DNA of 37,905 nt from Candidatus Nanopelagicales bacterium (GTDB lineage: Bacteria; Actinomycetota; Actinomycetes; S36-B12; UBA5976). The notes under the pieces were generated by a model. It was given only the letters and a program-made list of their open reading frames with translations, was not told the origin of the DNA and did no database searches. Positions 18,742 to 27,791 of the stretch are shown here, in pieces. Each line of letters begins with the position of its first letter. The first letter of the stretch is position 1. The position numbers were made by a program, and so were the translations under genes. The stretch covers positions 1-37,905 of the forward strand of contig JAEMSA010000014.1 in NCBI GenBank assembly GCA_016463095.1, given 5' to 3'.

Positions 18742-20955
18742 CTAATTTTTTCCTTGAGCTAACTTGCTTGGCCACCAGACTTTTTTACCGATACCAATAG
18801 TTAATGCTGGTACCAAAATTGATCTGACCAAAATGGTGTCAAGTAATACACCAAATGCCACAGCAAATCCAAGTTCAGCCAAGAACACCAGTGGTAATAA
18901 GCCCAAGACTGCAAATGTTGCGGCTAACACAACGCCTGCAGAGGTGATTACTCCACCAGTTACGGTTAAGGCTTTTAGAGTTCCTGCTCTGGTTCCTAAC
19001 TTCTTTGATTCTTCTCTCACTCTTGTCATCAAGAAGATGTTGTAATCAATACCCAATGCCACCAAGAATACGAAAGCAAAGAGTGGAAATCCGGTATCTG
19101 CTCCTGGGAATTTGAAGACATTTTCAAATACCAGTTGGCAGGCGCCAAGAGTTGCAGCAAATGACAAGACCACTGTTGAAATCAACATCAGTGGAGCCAA
19201 AATGCTTCTCAACAGCAAGGCCAAGATAAGGAAAATAATTACCAACACGGTTGGAATAATTATTCTGTTATCACGAGCGTTTGCTTCTGCAATATCTTCA
19301 TTAACAGCGGTGAATCCGCCTACTAAAGCATCAACGCTAACCGCATCAAGATTATTTCTTAATGTGACAACAGTTGCTTTTGCTTCAGCAGAATCTGCTG
19401 CATTTTCCAAAGTGGCACTGATTAACACCTGACCGTTAATAATCTTTGGATTAGGTAAAGGTTGTCCAGCAATTACCGGACCATCAGGAATTGGGTAAGC
19501 CTCGCCCACACCTGGGGTGTCAGTAATAGCTTTCAATAATTCTGGAGTCTTATCGGCTGGCCCAGTAATGTAAGAAGGATTTCCTTCCCCTGCTGGGAAA
19601 TGTTTTCCTAATACTTCTTGACCCACAACTGAATCAGGTTTACCAACAAATGTTTCAGTTTGAGATAAACCACTTGCGTCAAGTTGGGATGAATAACCAG
19701 CCAAAGCCAATAGGACAATTGCAGTTATCCAACCTGCGCGATTAGTTTTCTTATCAACAAATTTTGCAACTTTTGCCCAAATTCCTGAAAGTTTCTCATC
19801 TTTGGAATCAAAGTGTGGAATTCTTGGCCAAAAAATCCAACGACCAAAAAGAACTAGTAGCGCTGGTAATAATGAAAGCATCGTTACCACGGCGCATGCC
19901 ACACCAATTGCACCTACTGGACCTAAAGATCTGTTGGCATCAAGTTCAGAAAGAAGTAAAACTAATAATCCAACTGAAACAGTTGCACCAGATGCAACGA
20001 CTGGTTCAAATACGCCACGCATTGCTTTTCTCATGGCAGTAAATCTTGATTGAACTAAATGAAGTTCTTCTCGGTAACGAGCAATCAGCAACAAACCATA
20101 ATCTGTTGCAGCTCCAATTACTAGTACCGACAAAATACCTTGAGATTGACCATTCAAAGTGATTATCTCTTCTTTAGCTAAAAGATAAACAATTGCACCG
20201 GATAGTGAAAGTGCAATCACTGCGGAAAATAATGGAAAAATCCACAACAATGGGCTTCGATAAACCACAATTAAGATCAAAGCCACCACACCAAGTGTGC
20301 TCAATAACAATGTGGTGTCAATTGCTCCGAATGCTCCGAAAAGATCAGCTAAAATACCGCCAGCACCTGTGACATTTGTTTGTAATCCTTCAATATCTTT
20401 TCCACCATCTCTAATGGTGTTAACAATGGCGATTAAAGCTGGTTCACCATTTGGTAAAGGAGGAACAATTTTTTTAGCAGAAATCTCGACATTAATCAGT
20501 ACAGCTTCACCATCTTGAGATGGGATAGCAAAAGGTTTTGCCCCATCAACTAGATAGTCACTTACTAACTTGCCTTCTCCTTCTTCAATTTTTAAAGATC
20601 CGAGGGTAGTAGCAAAGTCGTTTGCTTTGGCAAGATTTTCTTTATTTAGATCACCGGTAATAACCACTAACACTGGAACAGCGTCAGATGATGTGAACTC
20701 TGAGGCCACTGCATTTACTTTTGAAGATTCTGCAGATGAAGGCAAGAAGGCAGCATTATCATTTTCTTGAACTTCGGAAAGTTTTCCAAATATTGGTCCA
20801 GCTACACCTGAGATACCCAACCAAATAACGACAACAGCTGCTGCTAAAAATGTGAACTTCTTAGGACTTTTTGATTTCTTGCTTCTTGGCTTGCTCTTCG
20901 TAGTCTTTTTTGAGACTGCTTTTTTTGTACGCTTAGTTTTAGCTTTAGGGCTCAC
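18742..20955 (-). CDS. MMPL-family RND-type transporter
   Basis: 'VLVIGAATDYGLLLIARYREEL' and 'FLVALGIDYNIFLMTRVREE' duplicated MMPL motifs, multiple TM helices; Lys/Arg-rich N-terminal tail. Confidence 0.9.
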   Translation of the reverse strand: MSPKAKTKRTKKAVSKKTTKSKPRSKKSKSPKKFTFLAAAVVVIWLGISGVAGPIFGKLSEVQENDNAAFLPSSAESSKVNAVASEFTSSDAVPVLVVITGDLNKENLAKANDFATTLGSLKIEEGEGKLVSDYLVDGAKPFAIPSQDGEAVLINVEISAKKIVPPLPNGEPALIAIVNTIRDGGKDIEGLQTNVTGAGGILADLFGAFGAIDTTLLLSTLGVVALILIVVYRSPLLWIFPLFSAVIALSLSGAIVYLLAKEEIITLNGQSQGILSVLVIGAATDYGLLLIARYREELHLVQSRFTAMRKAMRGVFEPVVASGATVSVGLLVLLLSELDANRSLGPVGAIGVACAVVTMLSLLPALLVLFGRWIFWPRIPHFDSKDEKLSGIWAKVAKFVDKKTNRAGWITAIVLLALAGYSSQLDASGLSQTETFVGKPDSVVGQEVLGKHFPAGEGNPSYITGPADKTPELLKAITDTPGVGEAYPIPDGPVIAGQPLPNPKIINGQVLISATLENAADSAEAKATVVTLRNNLDAVSVDALVGGFTAVNEDIAEANARDNRIIIPTVLVIIFLILALLLRSILAPLMLISTVVLSFAATLGACQLVFENVFKFPGADTGFPLFAFVFLVALGIDYNIFLMTRVREESKKLGTRAGTLKALTVTGGVITSAGVVLAATFAVLGLLPLVFLAELGFAVAFGVLLDTILVRSILVPALTIGIGKKVWWPSKLAQGKN

Positions 20956-21083
20956 GAATTAACTCCTGTTAAATGGGGGTATGAATCAAAGTGCACCAGT
21001 TGGTGACGCCGATTTTGTGTTATCACCAGTCTATAGAAGACAACCAAGTTTGCTTTGTTGCCATTCAAGAATACGATTAATAC

Positions 21084-21752
21084 ATGACAAACTCTGAGTT
21101 AATAATTGAGAATTGGGGCTCAGGGAATGAATACCAATCAGCATGGGATCGTCAAAGAGACATACATCACAAAATAGTTTCTGAAAATCATCCAGATGTA
21201 GCAGTTTTACTAGAACATCAAAGTGTTTATACCGCGGGCAGATCTACCAAACCTGAAGACAGACCAAATGATGCTTCACCGGTTTTTGATATTGATCGGG
21301 GTGGTCGAATCACTTGGCATGGCCCCGGACAAATTGTTTGCTATCCAATTATGAAATTGGATGATCCAGTTGATGTTGTTGCCCATGTGCGCAGACTTGA
21401 ATTATTAATCATGAATGTTTGTTCCAAACTTGGTTTAGAGACAACCCAAATTGAGGGTCGAAGTGGTGTCTGGGTTAAAGGCAACGGTTTAGTCGACAAA
21501 AAAATAGCTGCTATTGGCATAAGAGTTGCCAAGAAAGCAACAATGCATGGTTTTGCTCTTAATTGTAATAATTCCCTTGAGGCCTTTCGCGCAATTGTTC
21601 CTTGCGGAATTGGTGATGCCGATGTCACCACTATTTCCCTGGAATTAGGCAGAGATGTGAGCGTGGCTGAAGTTACTCCCCTGATAGAGGCAGAACTCAG
21701 AAACGGTGCGCTTAAGCGCAATGTGTCGAAACGTTCTAAAGTAGAAGTCTGA
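21084..21752 (+). CDS. lipB: Octanoyltransferase
   Basis: '[18 protein letters not shown]', '[21 protein letters not shown]', '[20 protein letters not shown]'. Confidence 0.95.
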   Translation: MTNSELIIENWGSGNEYQSAWDRQRDIHHKIVSENHPDVAVLLEHQSVYTAGRSTKPEDRPNDASPVFDIDRGGRITWHGPGQIVCYPIMKLDDPVDVVAHVRRLELLIMNVCSKLGLETTQIEGRSGVWVKGNGLVDKKIAAIGIRVAKKATMHGFALNCNNSLEAFRAIVPCGIGDADVTTISLELGRDVSVAEVTPLIEAELRNGALKRNVSKRSKVEV

Positions 21753-22702
21753 TGACAACTGAAATTGTGACCGGGTTAAATCCGGAAGGTAAAAAACTTT
21801 TACGTATTGAAGCTCGTAACGCTGAAGTGCCAATTGAGAAAAAACCTGAGTGGATCAAAACCAAACTTAAAACCGGACCAGAATACATCCGCATTAGAGA
21901 CATGGTTAAAAAAGAAGGTTTACACACAGTTTGCCAAGAAGCAGGTTGTCCAAACATTTTCGAATGTTGGGAAGATCGTGAAGCAACATTTTTAATTGGT
22001 GGATCAGCTTGTACTAGACGTTGTGATTTTTGCCTTATTGATACCGGCAAACCAGATCCTCTAGATAGAACAGAACCAGACAAAGTTGCTTTGAGTGTTA
22101 AAACTATGGGATTAAAATATGCCACGGTAACTGGGGTAACTCGAGATGATTTGGAAGATGAAGGTGCTTGGTTATATGCCGAAACCATCAGAGCAATACA
22201 TAAACACAATCCTGAATGTGGCGTGGAAATTCTCACTCCAGATTTCAGTGGCAAGAAAGATTTATTACAACAAGTCTTTGATGCCAAACCAGAAGTTTTT
22301 GCCCATAATTTAGAAACTGTGCCGAGGATTTTTAAATCAATTAGACCTGCCTTTAATTACGAGAAATCACTAGGTGTAATTACCTTGGCCAAAGAAGCTG
22401 GAATGATCACTAAATCAAACTTGATTCTGGGCATGGGTGAAGAAAAAGCAGAAATTATTACCGCGTTGCAAGATTTAGTCAATGCAGGTTGTGACTTAAT
22501 CACAATTACCCAGTATTTGAGACCTTCAACGCTGCATCACCCGATTGCTCGCTGGGTCAAACCAGAAGAATTCGTAGAATTAGGTGACTTAGCTAAAGAA
22601 TTAGGTTTCGTTGGCGTAATGTCTGGACCGTTGGTTAGATCTTCTTACCGAGCCGGTCGACTATATAAACAAGCACTAGAAGTCAAGAATGGAAAAAATT
22701 AG
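21752..22702 (+). CDS. lipA: Lipoyl synthase (radical SAM)
   Basis: '[13 protein letters not shown]' and '[15 protein letters not shown]' Fe-S motifs; TGATG overlap with lipB. Confidence 0.97.
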   Translation: MTTEIVTGLNPEGKKLLRIEARNAEVPIEKKPEWIKTKLKTGPEYIRIRDMVKKEGLHTVCQEAGCPNIFECWEDREATFLIGGSACTRRCDFCLIDTGKPDPLDRTEPDKVALSVKTMGLKYATVTGVTRDDLEDEGAWLYAETIRAIHKHNPECGVEILTPDFSGKKDLLQQVFDAKPEVFAHNLETVPRIFKSIRPAFNYEKSLGVITLAKEAGMITKSNLILGMGEEKAEIITALQDLVNAGCDLITITQYLRPSTLHHPIARWVKPEEFVELGDLAKELGFVGVMSGPLVRSSYRAGRLYKQALEVKNGKN

Positions 22703-23397
22703 TGGCGAAGAATAAAGAACCAAAAGTAAAAAAAGAAAGATTTAAAACTTTAAAGCAAATAGGTCAAACCTACAAAATAACTCGTCAAACTGACAAACCA
22801 CTTCCCTTTATAATTCTAGGCACACTTATCGGTACAACTGTGCCACTTGTATTAGTTGCTCAATTTGCTTTTCAATCAACTTTTTCACAGTTAATCACTA
22901 CAACTTTGGCAGTTTCTACTGGATTATTAGTAACAATTTTTGTTTTCGGTAAGCGTGCTGAAAAGGCAGCTTATGCTCGCATTGAAGGCCAACCTGGTGC
23001 TGCAGCTGCAGTGTTAAACACTTTAAGAAAAGGTTGGTTTGTAACTCCCGCTGTTGCTGTGACTAGAAATCAAGATCTTGTGCACAGAGTTATTGGACCA
23101 GTTGGCATCGTGTTAGTTGGTGAAGGATCCCCTAGTCGAGTTGCTCAATTATTGGAAAGTGAAAAAGTTAAAGCTAGAAGAATTGCTGGTGATATTCCTG
23201 TTGCTTCTCTAATGGTTGGCAATGGTGAAGGCTTAGTAACTTTCAAAAAGTTAAATAAAACAATTATGAAAATGGGTAAAAAGATTTCTCCGGCTGAATC
23301 TCGTGAATTGAGAAACAGATTTGGTGCATCAGGTGCAAGTGCGCTGCCTATTCCTAAAGGGGCAATGCCCAAAGGTATGAGAATTCCTAGACGATAG
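22702..23397 (+). CDS. DUF4191 domain membrane protein
   Basis: Located after lipA, GTG start overlapping its stop (TAGTG); two TM segments, 'AAAAVLNTLRKGWFVTPAVAVTRNQDLVHRVIGPVGIVLVGEG'. Confidence 0.82.
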   Translation: MAKNKEPKVKKERFKTLKQIGQTYKITRQTDKPLPFIILGTLIGTTVPLVLVAQFAFQSTFSQLITTTLAVSTGLLVTIFVFGKRAEKAAYARIEGQPGAAAAVLNTLRKGWFVTPAVAVTRNQDLVHRVIGPVGIVLVGEGSPSRVAQLLESEKVKARRIAGDIPVASLMVGNGEGLVTFKKLNKTIMKMGKKISPAESRELRNRFGASGASALPIPKGAMPKGMRIPRR

Positions 23398-23734
23398 TTA
23401 GTTTAGTTTTAGCTATTCGATCGTGTAATCCTCGTGAGTTTGAGTCGGCGAGCAATGGTGGAATCACAACCAAAATTAATAATGTTCTGATCAAGCTTTG
23501 AATAAAAGTTGGATTTCTATCAAAACCAATATCTTTGATTCTTAATCCCACAATTCTTTGCCCAAATGATGAACCCATCATCCACGTGAAAAGAGCCACC
23601 TCTGTTCCAAAGATGATTAAGGTCAATAAGGAATGTTTCGGTGTTGCATAAGCTGGCGCATTGGGGATAACTTGCACAACCAATATTGCTGCCACCCAAT
23701 CAAGGATTAGGGCCAAGATTCTCTTTCCAGTCAT
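23387..23734 (-). CDS. RDD family membrane protein
   Basis: 'GKRILALILDWVAAILV' and 'GSSFGQRIVGLRIKDIGF' RDD signature. Confidence 0.83.
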   Translation of the reverse strand: MTGKRILALILDWVAAILVVQVIPNAPAYATPKHSLLTLIIFGTEVALFTWMMGSSFGQRIVGLRIKDIGFDRNPTFIQSLIRTLLILVVIPPLLADSNSRGLHDRIAKTKLTIV

Positions 23735-23803
23735 ATCTCCAACCTATTGCCCGGGTCAGTTTTTGGCTATTTATTCTGGGTTTAGAGGCAATTGGGAAAA
23801 CTT

Positions 23804-23841
23804 GTTACAAGGCCGAAACAATTGGGATACCAAAGCGATAC
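23804..23841 (+). promoter_or_regulatory. Putative GlnR operator upstream of glnA
   Basis: GTTAC-n6-GAAAC-n6-GATAC-n6-GATAC, four pentamers at exact 11-bp phasing, matching the actinobacterial GlnR pattern GTnAC-n6-GaAAC. Confidence 0.7.
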
Positions 23842-23934
23842 ACCTGTTTAGTAGGTTATGAACCAACAGATTGATGGCCCAGGGTTGTGCCTCCTTCTTT
23901 TAAACCAAACGAAAGTTCTATCAGGAGGTTATTG

Positions 23935-25359
23935 ATGTTTAAGAACGCCGCTGAGGCGATCAAGTACATCCGCGAGAACGATATTGAATTCGTTGACGTG
24001 AGATTTATGGACTTACCTGGTGTTATGCAACATTTCAACATTCCAGCTAAAGCATTTAATGATTCCGTTTTTGAAGACGGATTAATGTTTGATGGTTCTT
24101 CAATTCGTGGTTTCCAAGCAATTCACGAATCAGATATGAAGTTAATGCCAGATGTGACCACAGCATTTATTGATCCATTTCGCGAAGCCAAAACATTAGC
24201 AATGAATTTCTCAATTAGAGATCCATTCACCAATGAACCATATTCAAGAGATCCTAGAAACGTGGCTGCTAAAGCTGAAGCTTTCTTAAAAGCCTCAGGT
24301 ATTGCTGACACTGTTTATTTTGGTCCAGAAGCTGAGTTCTATATCTTTGATGAAGTTCGTTTTGATAATCAACCACAAGGTTCATTCTTCAAAATTGATT
24401 CAATTGAAGCAGCATGGAATACCGGCAGAGAAGAAGAAGGTGGCAACCTTGGATATAAAACTCCATTTAAAGGTGGCTACTTCCCTGTTCCTCCAGTAGA
24501 TCATTTTGCTGATTTGCGTGACATTATGTCTTCAACACTTATTAATCTTGGTTTTGAAGTTGAACGCGCACATCACGAAGTAGGAACTGCTGGTCAAGCA
24601 GAAATCAACTACAAATTCAACACATTATTAAACGCAGCAGATCAAGTTATGTTGTTTAAATATGTTGTGAAAAACGTTGCTTTCCTAAACGGTCACTCCG
24701 CAACTTTTATGCCAAAACCTATGTTTGGGGATAACGGTTCAGGTATGCACTGTCACCAATCATTGTGGAAAGATGGCAAGCCTTTGTTTTATGACGAAAA
24801 AGGTTACGCCGGATTATCTGACATGGCTCGTTGGTACATTGGTGGATTGTTAAAGCATGCTCCTTCATTGCTGGCGTTTACTAACCCAACTGTTAACTCA
24901 TATCACCGTTTAGTTCCAGGTTATGAAGCACCAGTGAACTTGGTTTACTCACAAAGAAACCGTTCTGCTGCGATTCGTATTCCCATTACTGGATCTAATC
25001 CAAAAGCTAAACGAATTGAGTTTAGAGTTCCAGATCCTGCCTGTAATCCATATCTGGCATTTGCTGCCATGATGATGGCCGGTATTGACGGTGTGAAGAA
25101 CAGAATCGAACCGCCAAAACCAGTTGATAAGGATCTATATGAACTGCCACCAGAGGAAGCAAAAACTGTGCCACAAGTTCCAGGTTCTTTGGATGCAGTA
25201 TTAGATGCATTAGAAAAAGACAAGGACTACTTAACCGCAGGTGGTGTATTTACTCCGGATCTAATTGATACCTGGATTGAATACAAGAGAACTAAGGAAA
25301 TTGACCCAATTCGTTTGCGTCCAACTCCTTACGAATACCAGCTGTATTACGACATCTAA
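23935..25359 (+). CDS. glnA: Glutamine synthetase type I
   Basis: '[19 protein letters not shown]', '[17 protein letters not shown]', '[10 protein letters not shown]', '[23 protein letters not shown]', 'DLYELPPEE' adenylylation-type Tyr; strong SD AGGAGG before ATG 23935. Confidence 0.97.
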   Translation: MFKNAAEAIKYIRENDIEFVDVRFMDLPGVMQHFNIPAKAFNDSVFEDGLMFDGSSIRGFQAIHESDMKLMPDVTTAFIDPFREAKTLAMNFSIRDPFTNEPYSRDPRNVAAKAEAFLKASGIADTVYFGPEAEFYIFDEVRFDNQPQGSFFKIDSIEAAWNTGREEEGGNLGYKTPFKGGYFPVPPVDHFADLRDIMSSTLINLGFEVERAHHEVGTAGQAEINYKFNTLLNAADQVMLFKYVVKNVAFLNGHSATFMPKPMFGDNGSGMHCHQSLWKDGKPLFYDEKGYAGLSDMARWYIGGLLKHAPSLLAFTNPTVNSYHRLVPGYEAPVNLVYSQRNRSAAIRIPITGSNPKAKRIEFRVPDPACNPYLAFAAMMMAGIDGVKNRIEPPKPVDKDLYELPPEEAKTVPQVPGSLDAVLDALEKDKDYLTAGGVFTPDLIDTWIEYKRTKEIDPIRLRPTPYEYQLYYDI

Positions 25360-25370
25360 CTAGTCGCACT

Positions 25371-25406
25371 AAAACACCCTCAACATTAATTTGTTGGGGG
25401 TGTTTT
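25371..25406 (+). terminator. Intrinsic terminator downstream of glnA
   Basis: AAAACACCCTCAAC / GTTGGGGGTGTTTT stem (one wobble) with AT-rich loop and U-tract. Confidence 0.88.
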
Positions 25407-25468
25407 CATTTAAATCCCTTTAATCTTAATTATTTGGCTTACGCTTAAGTTAAGAAAAAGGAGCAATA

Positions 25469-26239
25469 ATGGCAAAACCAACACTAAAGCAAATTAAATC
25501 TTTAAAAACCTTCAACAGAGTTGCAGGTGTTTTTCATCTATTGCAAATGCTTGCTGTTCTTGCATTAGCAAATGATTTTGCTTTACCTGTCACGGGCACA
25601 TACTTAAATGGTCCTCCCGGAACAACATTTAGTTCACCGGTGGTAATTTTCTCCACCCCCGTTGGTCTGGCAGTGGCTTTGTTCTTGGGGCTTTCTGCGC
25701 TTTTTCACTTTATTGTTTCGAGTGGAGATTACTTTAAAAGATATTCTGCTTCCCTGTTAAAAAATCAAAATATATTCCGCTGGGTTGAGTACTCACTTTC
25801 ATCATCAGTGATGATTGTTTTGATTGCTCAAATTTGTGGAATTGGAGACATTGTTGCCCTGTTAGCAATATTTGGGGTAAATGCTTCCATGATTCTCTTT
25901 GGTTGGCTACAAGAGAAATACACTCAACCTAAAGATGGAGATCTACTACCATTTTGGTTTGGTTGCATCGCAGGAATTGTTCCTTGGCTTGGATTACTAA
26001 TTTATGTGATCGCACCAGGTGCAACTGCTGATGTGCAGGTGCCAGGATTTGTTTATGGCATCATAATTTCCTTGTTCGTCTTCTTTAACTCTTTTGCCTT
26101 GGTTCAATATTTGCAATACAAAGGTAAAGGTAAATGGAGTAATTACTTAAGAGGAGAACGCGCTTATATTGTGTTGAGTTTGGTTGCAAAATCAGCTCTA
26201 GCATGGCAAATCTTCTCTGGTACTTTGATTCCTGTTTAA
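25469..26239 (+). CDS. Heliorhodopsin
   Basis: 256 aa, seven TM; 'FRWVEYSLSSSVMIVLIAQICGI', 'FGVNASMILFGWLQEKYTQPKDGD', 'GERAYIVLSLVAKSALAWQIF'. Residues H23, H80, E107 and Schiff-base K241 fall at the positions I recall for heliorhodopsin 48C12. Confidence 0.97.
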   Translation: MAKPTLKQIKSLKTFNRVAGVFHLLQMLAVLALANDFALPVTGTYLNGPPGTTFSSPVVIFSTPVGLAVALFLGLSALFHFIVSSGDYFKRYSASLLKNQNIFRWVEYSLSSSVMIVLIAQICGIGDIVALLAIFGVNASMILFGWLQEKYTQPKDGDLLPFWFGCIAGIVPWLGLLIYVIAPGATADVQVPGFVYGIIISLFVFFNSFALVQYLQYKGKGKWSNYLRGERAYIVLSLVAKSALAWQIFSGTLIPV

Positions 26240-26258
26240 TCGCGATCAGCACCATACT

Positions 26259-26294
26259 TTTAGGGCCCCTAAGGAATTAGGGGCCCTAAATTTT
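26259..26294 (+). terminator. Intrinsic terminator downstream of heliorhodopsin
   Basis: Perfect 14-bp stem TTTAGGGGCCCCTAA-type: TTTAGGGCCCCTAA / TTAGGGGCCCTAAA, GGAA tetraloop, then TTTT. Confidence 0.92.
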
Positions 26295-26398
26295 GTGGAA
26301 TCTTTCCCCTTGGAGGGTGATTTTTTAAAGCTTCCGCTCATATTTCACATGGCAAAATATAAGAATCTTGGGTATATTAAAAAAATAGAAGGAGAATT

Positions 26399-27022
26399 GT
26401 GAAAATCGAACTCAAAAAAAGATATGGCATCTACTTAGCTGTTATTGGAGTTATAGTTTTAATTGTTCTGAGATTTTTTGCTTTTAATTCTGGTGACCAT
26501 ATGAATCATGGTTCAGATAAAAATGGTCAAGGTCAAATGGGTATGGAAATGGAAGAAAATAACTCTTCAAACCTAAATGCCAACGAATACATGTTTGCCG
26601 AGATGATGATCTCTCATCATCAGCAAGCAGTTGAAATGTCAAATCTAGCTTTGACTACGTCTAAAAATGCCAAAGTCCTAGATCTTGCTCAAAGAATCAA
26701 AGATGCCCAAAGTGTTGAAATTGTGCAGATGCAATCCTGGCTTGGAAAAGATGGATCTAATCAAGAGATGAATAATCAGATGGGACATGACATGGGCGGC
26801 ATCATGTCAGAAGCAGATATGGCAATTCTAAAATCTTCAACTGGAGCAACCTTTGACAAGTTATTTCTTGAAGGAATGATCGCTCATCATGAGGGTGCAC
26901 TAAGCATGGTTACCATGATTAATGAAACCAGCAATCAAGAAGTGGATACCTTTGGTTTGAATGTAACAAAAGTTCAAACTGCAGAGATTGCTGAAATGAA
27001 ACAAATTCTAGCCAGTTTATAA
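26399..27022 (+). CDS. DUF305 domain protein, membrane-anchored
   Basis: N-terminal TM, then 'AEMMISHHQQAVEMSNLAL' and 'EGMIAHHEGALSMV' DUF305 His motifs; GTG start with upstream GAAGGAGAA. Confidence 0.88.
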   Translation: MKIELKKRYGIYLAVIGVIVLIVLRFFAFNSGDHMNHGSDKNGQGQMGMEMEENNSSNLNANEYMFAEMMISHHQQAVEMSNLALTTSKNAKVLDLAQRIKDAQSVEIVQMQSWLGKDGSNQEMNNQMGHDMGGIMSEADMAILKSSTGATFDKLFLEGMIAHHEGALSMVTMINETSNQEVDTFGLNVTKVQTAEIAEMKQILASL

Positions 27023-27034
27023 CAGTTAGGGACT

Positions 27035-27703
27035 TTATATTTTATACATCTGTACTACCGTTAAAGAAATAGCAACGTAATGACAAATGTAAGCTGCAAT
27101 CGTAAAAGAGTGAAACAATTCGTGAAACCCAAAGTATTTAATACTTAATTTAGGTTTCTTTAACCCATAAATTAGTGCCCCAACCGAATAAAGCACACCC
27201 CCAGCAATGATAAACCCTACGATTAACCATCCGGCGTGATTGACAAATTCAGGAAGATAAAAAATAGCTGCCCAACCTATGAGTAAATAAATAGGAACAT
27301 AAAACCAACGTGGTGCTCTTAACCAAAATATTCTGGCCAGTAATCCAACAATTGAACCAGTCCATACCAGCAGTAACAAAGTTTGAGCTTGAGATTTTTC
27401 TAACCAATAGATGGTCACTGGCGTGTAAGTGCCTGCGATGATGAGAAATATTGTGGCGTGATCAAGTTTTCTAAAGAAAGCTTTCCAGTAAGGAGTCCAT
27501 TTAATTCGGTGATAAGTCGCAGAGACAGTAAACAGTGCCGCAGAGGAAATCGTGAAAATTGCTAATGCCACTCTCATCGATAAAGTTGGTGCCAAAATTA
27601 CTAAAACAAATCCAGCAATCAAAGCAACAGGTGAGGTACCAAGATGGAGCCAACCCCGCATTAATGGAGCAGGACCCACAACTGGATCGTTTATTGTTTT
27701 CAC
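27035..27703 (-). CDS. Hemolysin III family (PAQR/YqfA-like) membrane protein
   Basis: 'RGWLHLGTSPVALIAGFVL', 'SATYHRIKW', 'FRKLDHATIFLIIAGTYTPV', 'FGFHELFHSFTIAAYICHYVAI'. Confidence 0.92.
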   Translation of the reverse strand: MKTINDPVVGPAPLMRGWLHLGTSPVALIAGFVLVILAPTLSMRVALAIFTISSAALFTVSATYHRIKWTPYWKAFFRKLDHATIFLIIAGTYTPVTIYWLEKSQAQTLLLLVWTGSIVGLLARIFWLRAPRWFYVPIYLLIGWAAIFYLPEFVNHAGWLIVGFIIAGGVLYSVGALIYGLKKPKLSIKYFGFHELFHSFTIAAYICHYVAISLTVVQMYKI

Positions 27704-27791
27704 ACTTTATTTTGGGTTAAGGAGTCACTAGGTTGAGAGTTAGTTATCTTTAAACCGGCCATTACATTATACCCACAAGAAACCACTTTAG

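Noticed and set aside
19112-20770. Several plus-strand ORFs antisense to the MMPL gene
   Set aside because: Shadow ORFs opposite a long conserved CDS, with no own motifs or RBS.
21736-22287. 183-aa minus-strand ORF
   Set aside because: Antisense to lipA, whose radical SAM motifs are unambiguous; no family features.
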